In this document: positions 17,333-26,394 of the stretch, piece by piece
How the letters are laid out: each line of letters opens with the position of its first letter
How positions within the stretch are numbered: the stretch's first letter is position 1
Source of the DNA: JAWXBM01 sp034440115
Lineage (GTDB): Bacteria; Pseudomonadota; Gammaproteobacteria; Xanthomonadales; SZUA-36
Length of the DNA: 60,811 nucleotides
Assembly: GCA_034440115.1 (NCBI GenBank)
Contig: JAWXBM010000131.1
Location: 1-60,811, forward strand
Direction of reading: 5' to 3'
Program-made: the position numbers and the translations under genes
Notes under the pieces: model-generated
What the model saw: only the letters and a program-made list of their open reading frames with translations
What the model was told of the DNA's origin: nothing
Database searches by the model: none

Positions 17333-18553
17333 TTATGAAATTTTGAGCCATTGGCCGTTTTTGATTACGGCACGACAGGCATTAGCGCGGAAGTGATACA
17401 ACCAGTGGCTCAGGTTAGGCGCGTCGATCAGCGTGATATCGGCTCTATAACCCGCTTTCAAGCTGCCAGTTTTGTGCTGTAAACCCAACGCTCTTGCGGC
17501 AACATGAGTAGCTCCCATCAGGGCTTCCTGTGGCGTCATGGACTGTTGTATGCACGCCAGTGTCATGGCCAGTGGCAGATGATAAGAGGGTGCTGACCCT
17601 GGATTGAAATCCGTTGCAACAGCAACGGCAACGCCCGCATCGAGTAGTTTGCGCGATGGAGTTTGTCGTTCATTCAAATACAGCGAAGCCAGTGGCAAGC
17701 TGACTGCCACCACGCCGGCTTCGGCCATGGCTGCAATACCCTGCTCACTCACATATTCAAGGTGTTCTGCAGAAGTGGCGTTCATTTCAGCAGCCAGAGC
17801 AGCTCCACCCTGGTCAGACAACTGGTCAGCGTGGATTTTCAGCTTCATACCGTATCGCCTGGCCGCCGAAAGAACTTGCCTTGCTTCATCGCAGGTGAAT
17901 GCGCCCTGTTCTACAAAAATATCACAAAACTCAGCCAGTCTTTCCGCGGCTACTGTTGGAATGAGTTCCTCGCAAAGCAGGGTGATGTAACCATTGCGGT
18001 TCCCGGCGAATTCGGGCGGGATGGTATGTGCGCCCAGAAAAGTGGGCACCAGGTTAATTGCGTGCTGCGCATTTGCTTGACGATAGACTTCCAACTGCTT
18101 GAGCTCGTTAGCTACATCCAGCCCATAGCCCGATTTGCATTCGACCGTGGTAACTCCCAGTTGCAGTATGTGGTCGAGGTGATTCAGGGTGGTGCGCAAC
18201 AAGCTGCCCTGGCTGGCACCTCGCGTGGCTGAAACTGTGCTGCGAATGCCGCCACCGGCTTGAGCAATTTGCTGGTAACTGGCACCCGCCAGGCGTAATT
18301 CAAAGTCATTTTCACGCCAGCCACCAAAACACAGGTGAGTGTGGCAGTCGATAAGCCCAGGTATCAACAGACCGCCCTGACAGTCGATGACATATTCCGC
18401 AGCGTACTTTGCAGGAATCTGGTTAACGGGGCCCAACCAGACGATTTCCTCGCCCTGCCAAACCAGTGCGGCATTGCGGATCAACCCGGCGTCCTGTTGC
18501 GGTGATCCCGGGCTGCAGGTGGCTAATTCGGAAATATTTCTGAGTAGCGGCAC
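17333..18553 (-). CDS. hutI: Imidazolonepropionase
   Basis: A 406-residue amidohydrolase that opens imidazolonepropionate to formiminoglutamate, third step of histidine degradation. The metal motif DCHTHLCFGG and the block GGGIRSTVSATRGAS are family signatures; the later His and Asp ligands (KIHADQL, ATDFNPGSAP) are intact. GTG 18553 is chosen: it lies 4 nt after the hutH stop and gives the normal family length (about 400). Longer frames would read back into hutH. Last gene of hutU-hutH-hutI. Confidence 0.95.
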   Translation of the reverse strand: MPLLRNISELATCSPGSPQQDAGLIRNAALVWQGEEIVWLGPVNQIPAKYAAEYVIDCQGGLLIPGLIDCHTHLCFGGWRENDFELRLAGASYQQIAQAGGGIRSTVSATRGASQGSLLRTTLNHLDHILQLGVTTVECKSGYGLDVANELKQLEVYRQANAQHAINLVPTFLGAHTIPPEFAGNRNGYITLLCEELIPTVAAERLAEFCDIFVEQGAFTCDEARQVLSAARRYGMKLKIHADQLSDQGGAALAAEMNATSAEHLEYVSEQGIAAMAEAGVVAVSLPLASLYLNERQTPSRKLLDAGVAVAVATDFNPGSAPSYHLPLAMTLACIQQSMTPQEALMGATHVAARALGLQHKTGSLKAGYRADITLIDAPNLSHWLYHFRANACRAVIKNGQWLKIS

Positions 18554-18557
18554 GATC

Positions 18558-20078
18558 TTAGTGCAAGGGGCCCGTAACCTGCTCAACTGGGGTAAGCAGA
18601 GCACCGTCTCGCAGTATGCTGGCACAGAGCTCAATGTCGTTTCTGACTTCGTAATCCTGGTGCGCATGAGGAATTTGCGAACGCAGGTATTGCTGAGCAG
18701 CATAAACGGCCGACCCGGGCTTCATTGGCAGGCGGAAATCCAGCGCCTGTGCAGAAGTCAGCAACTCGACGGCCAACACATACTCGACGTTGTTGAGCAC
18801 TTCCAGCAACTTCAGTGCACTGATGGAGCCCATGGAAACATGGTCTTCCTGGCCCAGGCTGGTTGGAATGGAGTCAACCGAAGCCGGGTGACACAGTATT
18901 TTATTTTCTGACACCAGAGCGGCGGCCGTGTATTGCGGAATCATAAAGCCCGAATTGACGCCGGTATCCTGCATCAGCAGACGAGGCAGGCCATCATGAC
19001 CTTCCAGCAGCAAGTAAGTCCGGCGTTCAGATATGCTGCCCAACTCAGCCAAAGCGATGGCGGCGAAGTCCATCGCCAGGGCTAACGGCTGGCCATGGAA
19101 ATTGCCGCCGGAGAGAATATCTCCATTGGCAAAAACCAGCGGATTGTCAGTTACGGAGTTCAGTTCAATTTCAATCACTTTGATCGCATAGTCCAGAGCA
19201 TCACGACTGGCACCATGAACCTGGGGCACGCAGCGTAAGCAATAGGGATCCTGCACTTTGCCGCAATCGCGGTGCGAGTCGAGGATTTCACTACCGGCCA
19301 GCAATTGACGCACGTTTTCGGCCACCTGCACCTGGCCTGGATGAGGTCTTATGGCATGAATACGTGCGTCAAAGGGCACAGCGCTGCCTTGCAGAGCTTC
19401 CAGACTCATGGCGGCTAATACATCAGCCTGCTGACGCAACTTCAACGCCCGCTCCAGTACATAAGCGCCATAAGCGGCCATCAATTGGGTGCCATTGATT
19501 AAGGCCAGCCCGTCCTTGGCTTTGAGGGAAATTGGCTGCAGTCCGGCTTGTTGCAGTGCTTGCCGCACGTCACGTTTGCCGTTGTGATCTTCAGACCACA
19601 ACTCACCCCGGCCTATCAGGGGCAAACACATGTGCGCCAGAGGTGCCAGATCACCTGAAGCTCCCACGCTGCCGCGACTGGGAATCCACGGGATCAAGCC
19701 ATGTTTCTCGAACGCGAGTAATTGATCAAAGGTGGAACGCGAGATGCCCGACTGTCCCAGGCCAAGGGCATGGATCTTCAATTGCAGCATCAACCGGGTG
19801 ATTGCAGGGGGCACAGGCCGACCTACCCCACAGGCATGGCTGAGCAAAATATTCTGTTGTAATACAGAAAGTTGCTCAGTATTTATGCGAGTGTTCGCCA
19901 ACACACCGAAACCGGTGTTGATCCCGTAATGAGCATGGCCATCGTCAAGCGCGTTCAGCACGATTTGTCTGGATTGGTCGACCGCGTTGTGCGATTGGCG
20001 CAGGTCATCCATGCTGTTGGCCAGATCCTGGAAAAGACTGGCAACGCGGATGGGTTTGCTCGTGTTTGATGAAGTCAT
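18558..20078 (-). CDS. hutH: Histidine ammonia-lyase
   Basis: A 506-residue lyase (E. coli relatives about 510) that deaminates histidine to urocanate. The self-forming MIO cofactor triad Ala140-Ser141-Gly142 lies in GSVGASGDLAP, with the downstream GNFHGQPLALAMDF loop. It is in an operon between hutU (9-nt gap) and hutI. The usual repressor gene hutC and the late genes hutF/hutG are not in the window. Confidence 0.97.
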   Translation of the reverse strand: MTSSNTSKPIRVASLFQDLANSMDDLRQSHNAVDQSRQIVLNALDDGHAHYGINTGFGVLANTRINTEQLSVLQQNILLSHACGVGRPVPPAITRLMLQLKIHALGLGQSGISRSTFDQLLAFEKHGLIPWIPSRGSVGASGDLAPLAHMCLPLIGRGELWSEDHNGKRDVRQALQQAGLQPISLKAKDGLALINGTQLMAAYGAYVLERALKLRQQADVLAAMSLEALQGSAVPFDARIHAIRPHPGQVQVAENVRQLLAGSEILDSHRDCGKVQDPYCLRCVPQVHGASRDALDYAIKVIEIELNSVTDNPLVFANGDILSGGNFHGQPLALAMDFAAIALAELGSISERRTYLLLEGHDGLPRLLMQDTGVNSGFMIPQYTAAALVSENKILCHPASVDSIPTSLGQEDHVSMGSISALKLLEVLNNVEYVLAVELLTSAQALDFRLPMKPGSAVYAAQQYLRSQIPHAHQDYEVRNDIELCASILRDGALLTPVEQVTGPLH

Positions 20079-20087
20079 GGGATGGAT

Positions 20088-21746
20088 TCAGCCGTTGATC
20101 ATGGGCAAATCAACGCCACGTTGATTTGCGGTTGTTATGGCCTCGGCATAGCCGGCATCAGCGTGGCGCATGACACCCGTTCCGGGGTCGGCCGTTAATA
20201 CGCGCTGCAAACGCCGGTCAGCCATTCCGGTACCATCGGCCACACAGACCATGCCGGAATGTTGTGAATAGCCGATTCCTACACCACCACCGTGGTGGAT
20301 GGAAACCCAGCTTGCACCGCACGCGGTAGTCAACATGGCGTTCAGCAATGGCCAGTCGGCAATCGCATCAGAGCCATCCAGCATGGCCTCGGTTTCGCGA
20401 TTTGGCGAGGCTACAGAGCCGGCATCCAGATGGTCACGGCCAATCACCAAAGGTGCATCAACCAGTCCTTTTTTGACCAGCCAATTGAACTTAAGGCCTG
20501 CTTCCGCCCGTTCACCATACTCCAGCCAGCAGATACGCGCCGGCAGGCCCTGGAACTGAATTTTATCCTGTGCCTTGTGTATCCAGCGGGCGAGGGCTTC
20601 TTTTTCCGGGAAAAGTTCGAGTATGGCTTTGTCGGTTGCTGCAATATCGGCCGGATTGCCACTCAGTGCTGCCCAACGGAAGGGCCCGGCACCGCGACAA
20701 AACAGGGGACGGATATAGGCGGGCACGAAGCCGGGAAAGTCAAAGGCCTTGGCCATCGCGCGATGATCGGCCACCTGCCCCCGCAGATTATTACCGTAGT
20801 CGAAGCAAATGGACCCTTTGGCTTGCAGGTCGAGTATCGCTTGCACGTGTACGAGCATAGAGTCCAATACTGCATTGTCATAGGATGTTGGGTCACTTTT
20901 ACGCAACTCAGCCGCAGCTTCCAGTGAGTAGCCGGCTGGAATATAACCTTCACGCAAATCATGCGCCGAAGTTTGGTCGGTGACGATGTCGGGAACAATT
21001 CCACGCCTGACCAACTCTGGCAGCACTTCCGCAATATTTCCCAACAGGCCTACGGACAAGCCATTTTCTGCCTCGTCCAACAAACGCAGTGCTGCATCCA
21101 GTTCGGTGGACATCGCGTCACAATAGCCTGTTTCCACCCGCCGCTGTATGCGCCGGGAATCCACTTCAACGGCCAGGCACTTGCCATCGTTCATGGTCAC
21201 GGCCAGTGGTTGAGCGCCGCCCATGCCACCAAGGCCGGCGGTAACCACCAGTCTTCCCTTGAGGCTGCCTTTGAAATGCTGCAGAGCACATTCGGCGAAG
21301 GTTTCATAGGTGCCCTGCACAATGCCTTGCGAGCCTATGTAAATCCACGAACCGGCCGTCATCTGGCCGTACATGGTGAGACCCTTGCGTTCCAGTTCAC
21401 GAAAAACATCCCAGTTGCTCCAACGCGCTACCAGGTTGGAGTTGGCGATCAATACCCGTGGAGCTTCCTCATGGGTGCGGAATACGCCGACTGGTTTACC
21501 GCTTTGAATCAGCAGGGTTTCGTCGTTCTCCAGCCGTTGCAGGGTTTTGACAATGCGATCAAAGCAATCCCAGTTGCGCGCAGCCTTACCGGTTCCGCCA
21601 TAGACCACCAGATCTTCAGGCTTTTCGGCAACGTCTGGATCGAGATTGTTCATCAGCATGCGTAAGGCAGCTTCCTGGTGCCAGCCTTTACAGCTGAGAG
21701 TTGATCCATGATCAGCCTTGATTTGTCGCACAGCAGCATCCATCAT
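20088..21746 (-). CDS. hutU: Urocanate hydratase
   Basis: A 552-residue NAD-dependent urocanase (family about 555) that converts urocanate to imidazolonepropionate. The chain contains the conserved LRMLMNNLDPDVAE, VYGGTGKAARNW, MYGQMTAGSWIYIGSQGIV and the FPGFVPAYIRPLFCRG block. Two adjacent Met codons open it; the second, at 21743, is equally possible. It is transcribed first in hutU-H-I, an order also seen in pseudomonads. No hut repressor site was recognised in the 159-nt divergent region shared with dsbB. Confidence 0.97.
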   Translation of the reverse strand: MMDAAVRQIKADHGSTLSCKGWHQEAALRMLMNNLDPDVAEKPEDLVVYGGTGKAARNWDCFDRIVKTLQRLENDETLLIQSGKPVGVFRTHEEAPRVLIANSNLVARWSNWDVFRELERKGLTMYGQMTAGSWIYIGSQGIVQGTYETFAECALQHFKGSLKGRLVVTAGLGGMGGAQPLAVTMNDGKCLAVEVDSRRIQRRVETGYCDAMSTELDAALRLLDEAENGLSVGLLGNIAEVLPELVRRGIVPDIVTDQTSAHDLREGYIPAGYSLEAAAELRKSDPTSYDNAVLDSMLVHVQAILDLQAKGSICFDYGNNLRGQVADHRAMAKAFDFPGFVPAYIRPLFCRGAGPFRWAALSGNPADIAATDKAILELFPEKEALARWIHKAQDKIQFQGLPARICWLEYGERAEAGLKFNWLVKKGLVDAPLVIGRDHLDAGSVASPNRETEAMLDGSDAIADWPLLNAMLTTACGASWVSIHHGGGVGIGYSQHSGMVCVADGTGMADRRLQRVLTADPGTGVMRHADAGYAEAITTANQRGVDLPMING

Positions 21747-21905
21747 TCAAGTGTAAGGGATTGATTTTACGTGGACAGATGAGCCCGCGCAGATCAGTTG
21801 ATAATTTTATAAAGATTATAGGTGAACCCGGCAGATCAGACCGGGTATTTGAATGTGAGCCTGCAGCGGGGCGGGTTTGAAATCAACTGCTTTAAGGATC
21901 CTTTT

Positions 21906-22433
21906 ATGAGTATATTTTTCCAACCCAGAACCTGGTTTCCCAGAATTTGGTTTCTTCTGGTAGCCTTGAGTTGTGCTGCATTACTTGGATATGCCTTTTA
22001 CGTTCAGCACGCCATGTTTCTTGATCCTTGTCCATTGTGCATTTTTCAACGCGTCGCATTCCTGTGGATAGGTTGCGTTGCGTTGCTGGCAGCGTTGCAT
22101 AACCCTGCGGCAACAGGTCGCTGGGTCTATACCGTGCTGGTGCTTTTGGGTTGCGCGGGTGGTGCAGCCATAGCAGTACGGCATATCTGGCTGCAGCACT
22201 TGCCGCCTGACCAGGTGCCCGATTGTGGCATGGGATTGAATTACATGCTGGACACCATGCGGTTTGCTGATGTGCTGAAACAAGTGTTCTACGGCTCTGG
22301 CGAATGTGCTGAAATTGACTGGACTTTTCTGGGCATGAGTATGCCCAGCTGGACGCTGGTCTGGTACATTGGGTTGGCGATTGTAACCATTATTGTCATC
22401 TTGATGCATGGTCGTAGACATGGCGGGATTTGA
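21906..22433 (+). CDS. dsbB: Disulfide bond formation protein DsbB
   Basis: A 175-residue inner-membrane quinone-linked oxidoreductase that reoxidises DsbA. Both redox pairs are present: Cys42/Cys45 (DPCPLC) and Cys107/Cys134 (PDCGMG and SGECAE), between four hydrophobic segments. ATG 21906 follows AAGGA at 21894-21898; a longer frame from 21822 adds a non-hydrophobic leader and is rejected. A DAHP synthase gene follows after 18 nt, probably cotranscribed. No dsbA is nearby. Confidence 0.93.
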   Translation: MSIFFQPRTWFPRIWFLLVALSCAALLGYAFYVQHAMFLDPCPLCIFQRVAFLWIGCVALLAALHNPAATGRWVYTVLVLLGCAGGAAIAVRHIWLQHLPPDQVPDCGMGLNYMLDTMRFADVLKQVFYGSGECAEIDWTFLGMSMPSWTLVWYIGLAIVTIIVILMHGRRHGGI

Positions 22434-22451
22434 AAGTCTTTGGAGTAATGT

Positions 22452-23831
22452 ATGAAAAGCGCTAGACCTCCGGTACAAAAAGTAGCGGAAGCTGAGAATT
22501 GGTCACCGGAATCATGGCAGACCTGCAAAGCACTGCAGCAAGCCAATTATCCGGATGCTGATGAGCTGACTCGTGCCTTGCGCCAGTTGAGCCAACTGCC
22601 ACCGTTGGTCACTTCATGGGAGATTCAAACCCTTAAAGAGCAGATCGCCGACGCTCAGGCAGGTCGCAGCTTTATGTTGCAAGGTGGTGATTGTGCAGAG
22701 AATTTTGACGAATGCACTTCACCTCTGATCACCAACAGACTCAAGGTTCTGCTACAAATGAGCCTGGTGTTGGTGCATGGCATGCAGATGCCCGTGCTGC
22801 GGGTGGGGCGCTTTGCTGGCCAGTACGCCAAACCGCGATCTTCCGATGAAGAAACCCGCGACGGGGTTACTTTGCCCAGTTATCGGGGCGATCTGGTTAA
22901 CTCCATAGACTTTACTCCTGAATCCAGAAGACCGGATCCACGACGCCTGATACAAGCTCATTCCAGTTCGGCCTTGACCATGAATTTTGTTCGCGCTCTG
23001 GTCGATGGTGGTTTTGCTGATTTGCATCACCTCGAATATTGGGATCTGAACTGGGTGCAACATTCGCCTTTAGCCGAAGAGTTTCACAAGGTTGCCGAGA
23101 ACATAGGCCAGTCACTGAAATTCCTTGAAACCATCACTGGCCAGGACGCGGGAAGCTTAAGACGCGTGGATTTCTTTACTTCTCATGAAGCCCTGCATCT
23201 GCATTACGAGCAATCATTGACCCGTCAGGTACCGCGGCAATGGGGCTGGTTCAATCTGTCCACCCATTTTCCCTGGATTGGTATGCGTACTGCTGAGTTG
23301 GGTGGGGCCCATGTCGAATATTTCCGTGGCATTCGGAATCCATTGGGTATCAAAGTTGGTCCGGGCATGACCCAAGAGTGGCTTGCAGGACTGCTGGAAA
23401 CGTTGAATCCAGACCGGGAAGCCGGGCGCATCGTTTTGATTCACCGCATGGGTGAAAGCAAAATCGAAGATCAACTTCCTGCTTTGATCAAGGCTGTACA
23501 AGATACCGGTAGCCCGGTGTTGTGGATTTGCGATCCGATGCACGGTAATACCGAGTCAACCGCGTCCGGAATCAAGACACGACGCTTCCGCAAAGTCATG
23601 CATGAAGTAGAGTTGGCCTTTGATATCCATCGTGATAATCATTCCCGGTTGGGCGGTGTGCATCTGGAGCTGACCGGCGAAAATGTTACCGAATGCACTG
23701 GTGGAGCTCGAGACCTGTCGGAAGAAGATCTGAAGCGTGATTACAAGTCTACGGTTGACCCCCGATTGAATTATGAACAGTCATTGGAACTGGCCATGTT
23801 GATCGTAAGAAGCTCCAAGCGTAAGGCTTGA
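22452..23831 (+). CDS. Class II 3-deoxy-7-phosphoheptulonate synthase
   Basis: A 459-residue type II (plant-like) DAHP synthase, the first step of the shikimate pathway, joining phosphoenolpyruvate and erythrose-4-phosphate. The block LQGGDCAENFDECTS holds the metal-binding Cys81; RVGRFAGQYAKPRS and WICDPMHGNTE are further signatures. This type differs from AroF/AroG/AroH of E. coli and is common in pseudomonads. It is read 18 nt after dsbB. Three 12-bp tandem repeats lie just behind the stop. Confidence 0.95.
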   Translation: MKSARPPVQKVAEAENWSPESWQTCKALQQANYPDADELTRALRQLSQLPPLVTSWEIQTLKEQIADAQAGRSFMLQGGDCAENFDECTSPLITNRLKVLLQMSLVLVHGMQMPVLRVGRFAGQYAKPRSSDEETRDGVTLPSYRGDLVNSIDFTPESRRPDPRRLIQAHSSSALTMNFVRALVDGGFADLHHLEYWDLNWVQHSPLAEEFHKVAENIGQSLKFLETITGQDAGSLRRVDFFTSHEALHLHYEQSLTRQVPRQWGWFNLSTHFPWIGMRTAELGGAHVEYFRGIRNPLGIKVGPGMTQEWLAGLLETLNPDREAGRIVLIHRMGESKIEDQLPALIKAVQDTGSPVLWICDPMHGNTESTASGIKTRRFRKVMHEVELAFDIHRDNHSRLGGVHLELTGENVTECTGGARDLSEEDLKRDYKSTVDPRLNYEQSLELAMLIVRSSKRKA

Positions 23832-23835
23832 TTCG

Positions 23836-23871
23836 TTGGCCCAAAGATTGGCCCAAGGTCTGGCCCAAGGA
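23836..23871. repeat. Three tandem 12-bp repeats after the DAHP synthase gene
   Basis: Near-identical 12-mers TTGGCCCAAAGA, TTGGCCCAAGGT and CTGGCCCAAGGA run head to tail in the non-coding 3' flank. Each unit contains the palindrome TTGGCCCAA. They could be a slippage product; no function is evident. Confidence 0.85.
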
Positions 23872-23978
23872 TTGGATTCGAGTCCGGCAGGTGACTATCA
23901 ATCGGTCGAGAGGCTTTGTATAATCTTCTATGAAGGTTTTCGTAGATTTTTGTGAGTAAATGGCAAGCGAACCCTGAA

Positions 23979-24515
23979 ATGCCCAAGTCCCTGTTATTTG
24001 TGTTGCTGATCTGTCTGATGCCTTCGTCAGTCTGGGCTGCTGAGCCCGTTACCCAATCTTTTTCACACTCGGCTTTTTCACGCTCGACTTTTTCGCACAC
24101 GGTTTATCTCCAGCCTTACAGTAAATTGCGCCAGGCGGCAGAGCATGGTGATGCCCAGGCTCAGTACGATCTGGCTTACCTTTATTACAAATCCGGTACC
24201 GATCCCGCAATAACCGGTGTCGCACGCAGCGAACGACAGGCTGCTCATTGGTATCGGGAAGCAGCTATGCAGGGCCACCCCAGTGCGCAATACAATATGG
24301 CAGTGTTACACCTGCATGGTCACGGTGTGGAGCGTGATGCCGTGGTCGCTTATGCCTGGCTGTTACAAGCTTCAGCCAACGGGCATGAGGGCAGTAAGAG
24401 CCTGATGGCGGAGCTTGACGAATTGCTGAACGCACGCCAGATCGAAGAAGCCCATGTTCGCAGCTCTGCACTACCAGTCACCAAGCCGCGTCCTGAATTC
24501 GCTCAGGACGATTAA
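23979..24515 (+). CDS. Sel1-like repeat protein, probably periplasmic
   Basis: A 178-residue protein with a signal peptide (MPKSLLFVLLICLMPSSVWA), then two Sel1/TPR-type repeats (AEHGDAQAQYDLAYLYYKSG and AAMQGHPSAQYNMAVLHLHG). Sel1 repeats usually mediate protein contacts; the specific role is unknown. A GTG at 23952 would add nine residues before the signal, so ATG 23979 is preferred. Positions 24058-24102 contain three tandem 15-bp units. Its TAA shares a base with the ATG of the M61 peptidase gene (TAATG), so the two were probably expressed together. Confidence 0.8.
   Translation: MPKSLLFVLLICLMPSSVWAAEPVTQSFSHSAFSRSTFSHTVYLQPYSKLRQAAEHGDAQAQYDLAYLYYKSGTDPAITGVARSERQAAHWYREAAMQGHPSAQYNMAVLHLHGHGVERDAVVAYAWLLQASANGHEGSKSLMAELDELLNARQIEEAHVRSSALPVTKPRPEFAQDD
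24058..24102 (+). repeat. Three 15-bp tandem repeats inside the Sel1 gene
   Basis: Units CTTTTTCACACTCGG, CTTTTTCACGCTCGA and CTTTTTCGCACACGG repeat in frame. They encode a Ser-Phe-Ser-rich spacer (SFSHSAFSRSTFSH) just after the predicted signal peptide. The unit length is a multiple of three, so copy number could vary without a frameshift. Confidence 0.85.
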
Positions 24516-26356
24516 TGCGACGAAGATGGTTGACGGCACTACTGTTTATGCTGCTCAGTTCGGTCCTGCCGGCCGACCAATCAGGTGTTGAGCATCGGCT
24601 AAGTTTCGAAAATCGCAAGAATCAATATGTGTATGTGCAATTGTCTGTTCCCGTGCAAGGAGAGACAATCAGCCTTGCCATGCCCAATTGGACACCCGGT
24701 TCATATTTGATCAGGGAATATGCAGCGCAGGTTGAAAGCCTGCAGGCGCGAGGCAACTCAGGCGAGCTGCCGGCAGTCAGCAAAATTGAAAAAAATCGTT
24801 GGCGCATAGCAACCAGCGGTGAAAGCCGGATAGTTGTCGAATATTCAGTATGGGCAGGGGAACTGGCGGTTAATGCTGGCTGGGTAGAGTCCGATTTTGC
24901 TTTGCTGAATGGCGCGGGGATATTTCTTTACAACGAAAACACCCGAAATTTGCCCCAACTATTGCGCATTGATTTGCCGGATTCATGGCGTAAAGTTCAT
25001 GTGGCTTTGCCCGCTTCAGACAGTCACCATACTTTTTCAGCAAGAAGTTATGATGAGCTGGTTGATAGTCCCATTTTGCTGGGAAACACCAAAGCCTATC
25101 CGTTCGAAGTGGCAGGCCACAGCTATGCATTGATCAATCAAGACGACTCCCGTCTTTGGGATGGAGACAGGGCGGCAGCCGACGTCGCGCGCGTTGCTCA
25201 ATCGGTACAGTCGTTCTGGCAGATCAATCCGCTCCAGCGTGAATAACTTTTTATAAACATCATTGCTGATACCAGTGGTGGTCTGGAGCACGATTACAGT
25301 ACGGTCATCATGAGCTCGCCCTGGCAAATGCTTAATCGCAACGATTACATCAACTGGCTGGCATTGACCAGTCATGAATTTTTTCATGTTTGGAATGTTC
25401 GACGGCTGCGACCGCAGGCGCTAAACCAGTACGACTACGATCGCGAGACCTACACTCGGGAGCTGTGGTTGGCCGAGGGTCTGAGCAGCTACTACGATAA
25501 TCTGTTATTGTTCCGATCGGGACTGATTACCGTGGATGAGTACCTGGCGCTGCTGGCTGAAGAAATTCGCAGCTATGAGATTTCTCCAGGACGAAAAGTG
25601 CGCAGCGCTGAACAGGCCTCATTTGATACCTGGACTAAGCACTACAAACCAGATGCCAACAGCATCAACAGTGACGTTAGCTACTATCGCAAAGGCTCGT
25701 TAATTGGATTCGTCGCTGACACGGCCATTCGTAAAGCCAGCAAACAGAAAGTGACTCTGGATGACATTTTGCGGGAAATGTACGGTCTTTACGGTCCCGA
25801 TGGAAGCCAATCGTCAGGCTACCCGCCGCGCGCATTTGAAGCATTGGTCGAGCAAACAGTGGGCAAGCCAGTGGCTGATCAGATCGAAACCCTACTGACC
25901 TCACTAACTGACCCTGACGTCGACGCCGCGCTGGAATATTACGGCTTACAACTTGAAAGATCAGCAACTCGCAAGGCGGCTGAAGCGGCAGGCAGCCCGG
26001 TTCCTGCTGATTTTGGTCTGGTCTGGAACTCACAGGAATCCCTGTTGTTGGTCGAGTCGGTAGTGCGCGGAGGCAGTGGAGCAGACGCGGGTGTGCTGCC
26101 CGCTGACGAACTGCTGGCAATCAATGGCCAAAGGGTAAATCGTTTGAACATCCAGGATCGAATGTTGCGCCTGCAGCCTGACGAAACAGCAGAATTATTA
26201 CTGGTGCGCAACGGCCAGATTCTGACACTTTCAGTCAAGGTACAACATGCGATTGCAGACAAATATCGGATTTCGATCAGGCCCAATATCAAGCAAAGAG
26301 AGAAAAACCGAATGGAGCAATGGCTGGGGATGCAACTGATGTTTATAAAAAACTGA
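24515..26356 (+). pseudogene. M61-family metallopeptidase with PDZ domain, split by an in-frame stop
   Basis: Read as one frame of 614 codons this is a complete M61 peptidase: signal peptide (MRRRWLTALLFMLLSSVLPA), an N-terminal beta-domain, zinc motif His287-Glu288-Phe-Phe-His291 with third ligand Glu321 (in LWLAEGLSSYY), and a C-terminal PDZ domain (about 500-575). Codon 244 (25244-25246) is TAA, between NPLQRE and LFINIIADTSGG; relatives carry a Tyr there (about RYLFLN), so a single TAT/TAC to TAA change explains it. The frame is the same on both sides; it is not a frameshift. A restart at ATG 25310 would give a 348-residue fragment that keeps the zinc site and PDZ domain. Sequencing error, recent loss or readthrough are all possible. 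Confidence 0.85.
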
Positions 26357-26375
26357 GGGGTTTAGTCAAAACCCC
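26357..26375 (-). terminator. Probable terminator of typA
   Basis: GGGGTTT (26357-26363) pairs with AAACCCC (26369-26375) around AGTCA. On the minus strand the hairpin is followed by TCAG and a T6 run, so it fits the end of typA rather than of the plus-strand M61 gene that converges on it. Confidence 0.6.
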
Positions 26376-26394
26376 AATCCAATTGATCAATACC

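Noticed and set aside
17663..18911. Long plus-strand frames antisense to hutI and hutH
   Set aside because: Shadow frames of strongly recognised genes, without start signals.
24515..26356. Frameshift as the cause of the split M61 gene
   Set aside because: Both halves are in the same frame (start-to-start distance 795 nt is divisible by 3) and the protein reads through with only a stop, so it is a nonsense codon.
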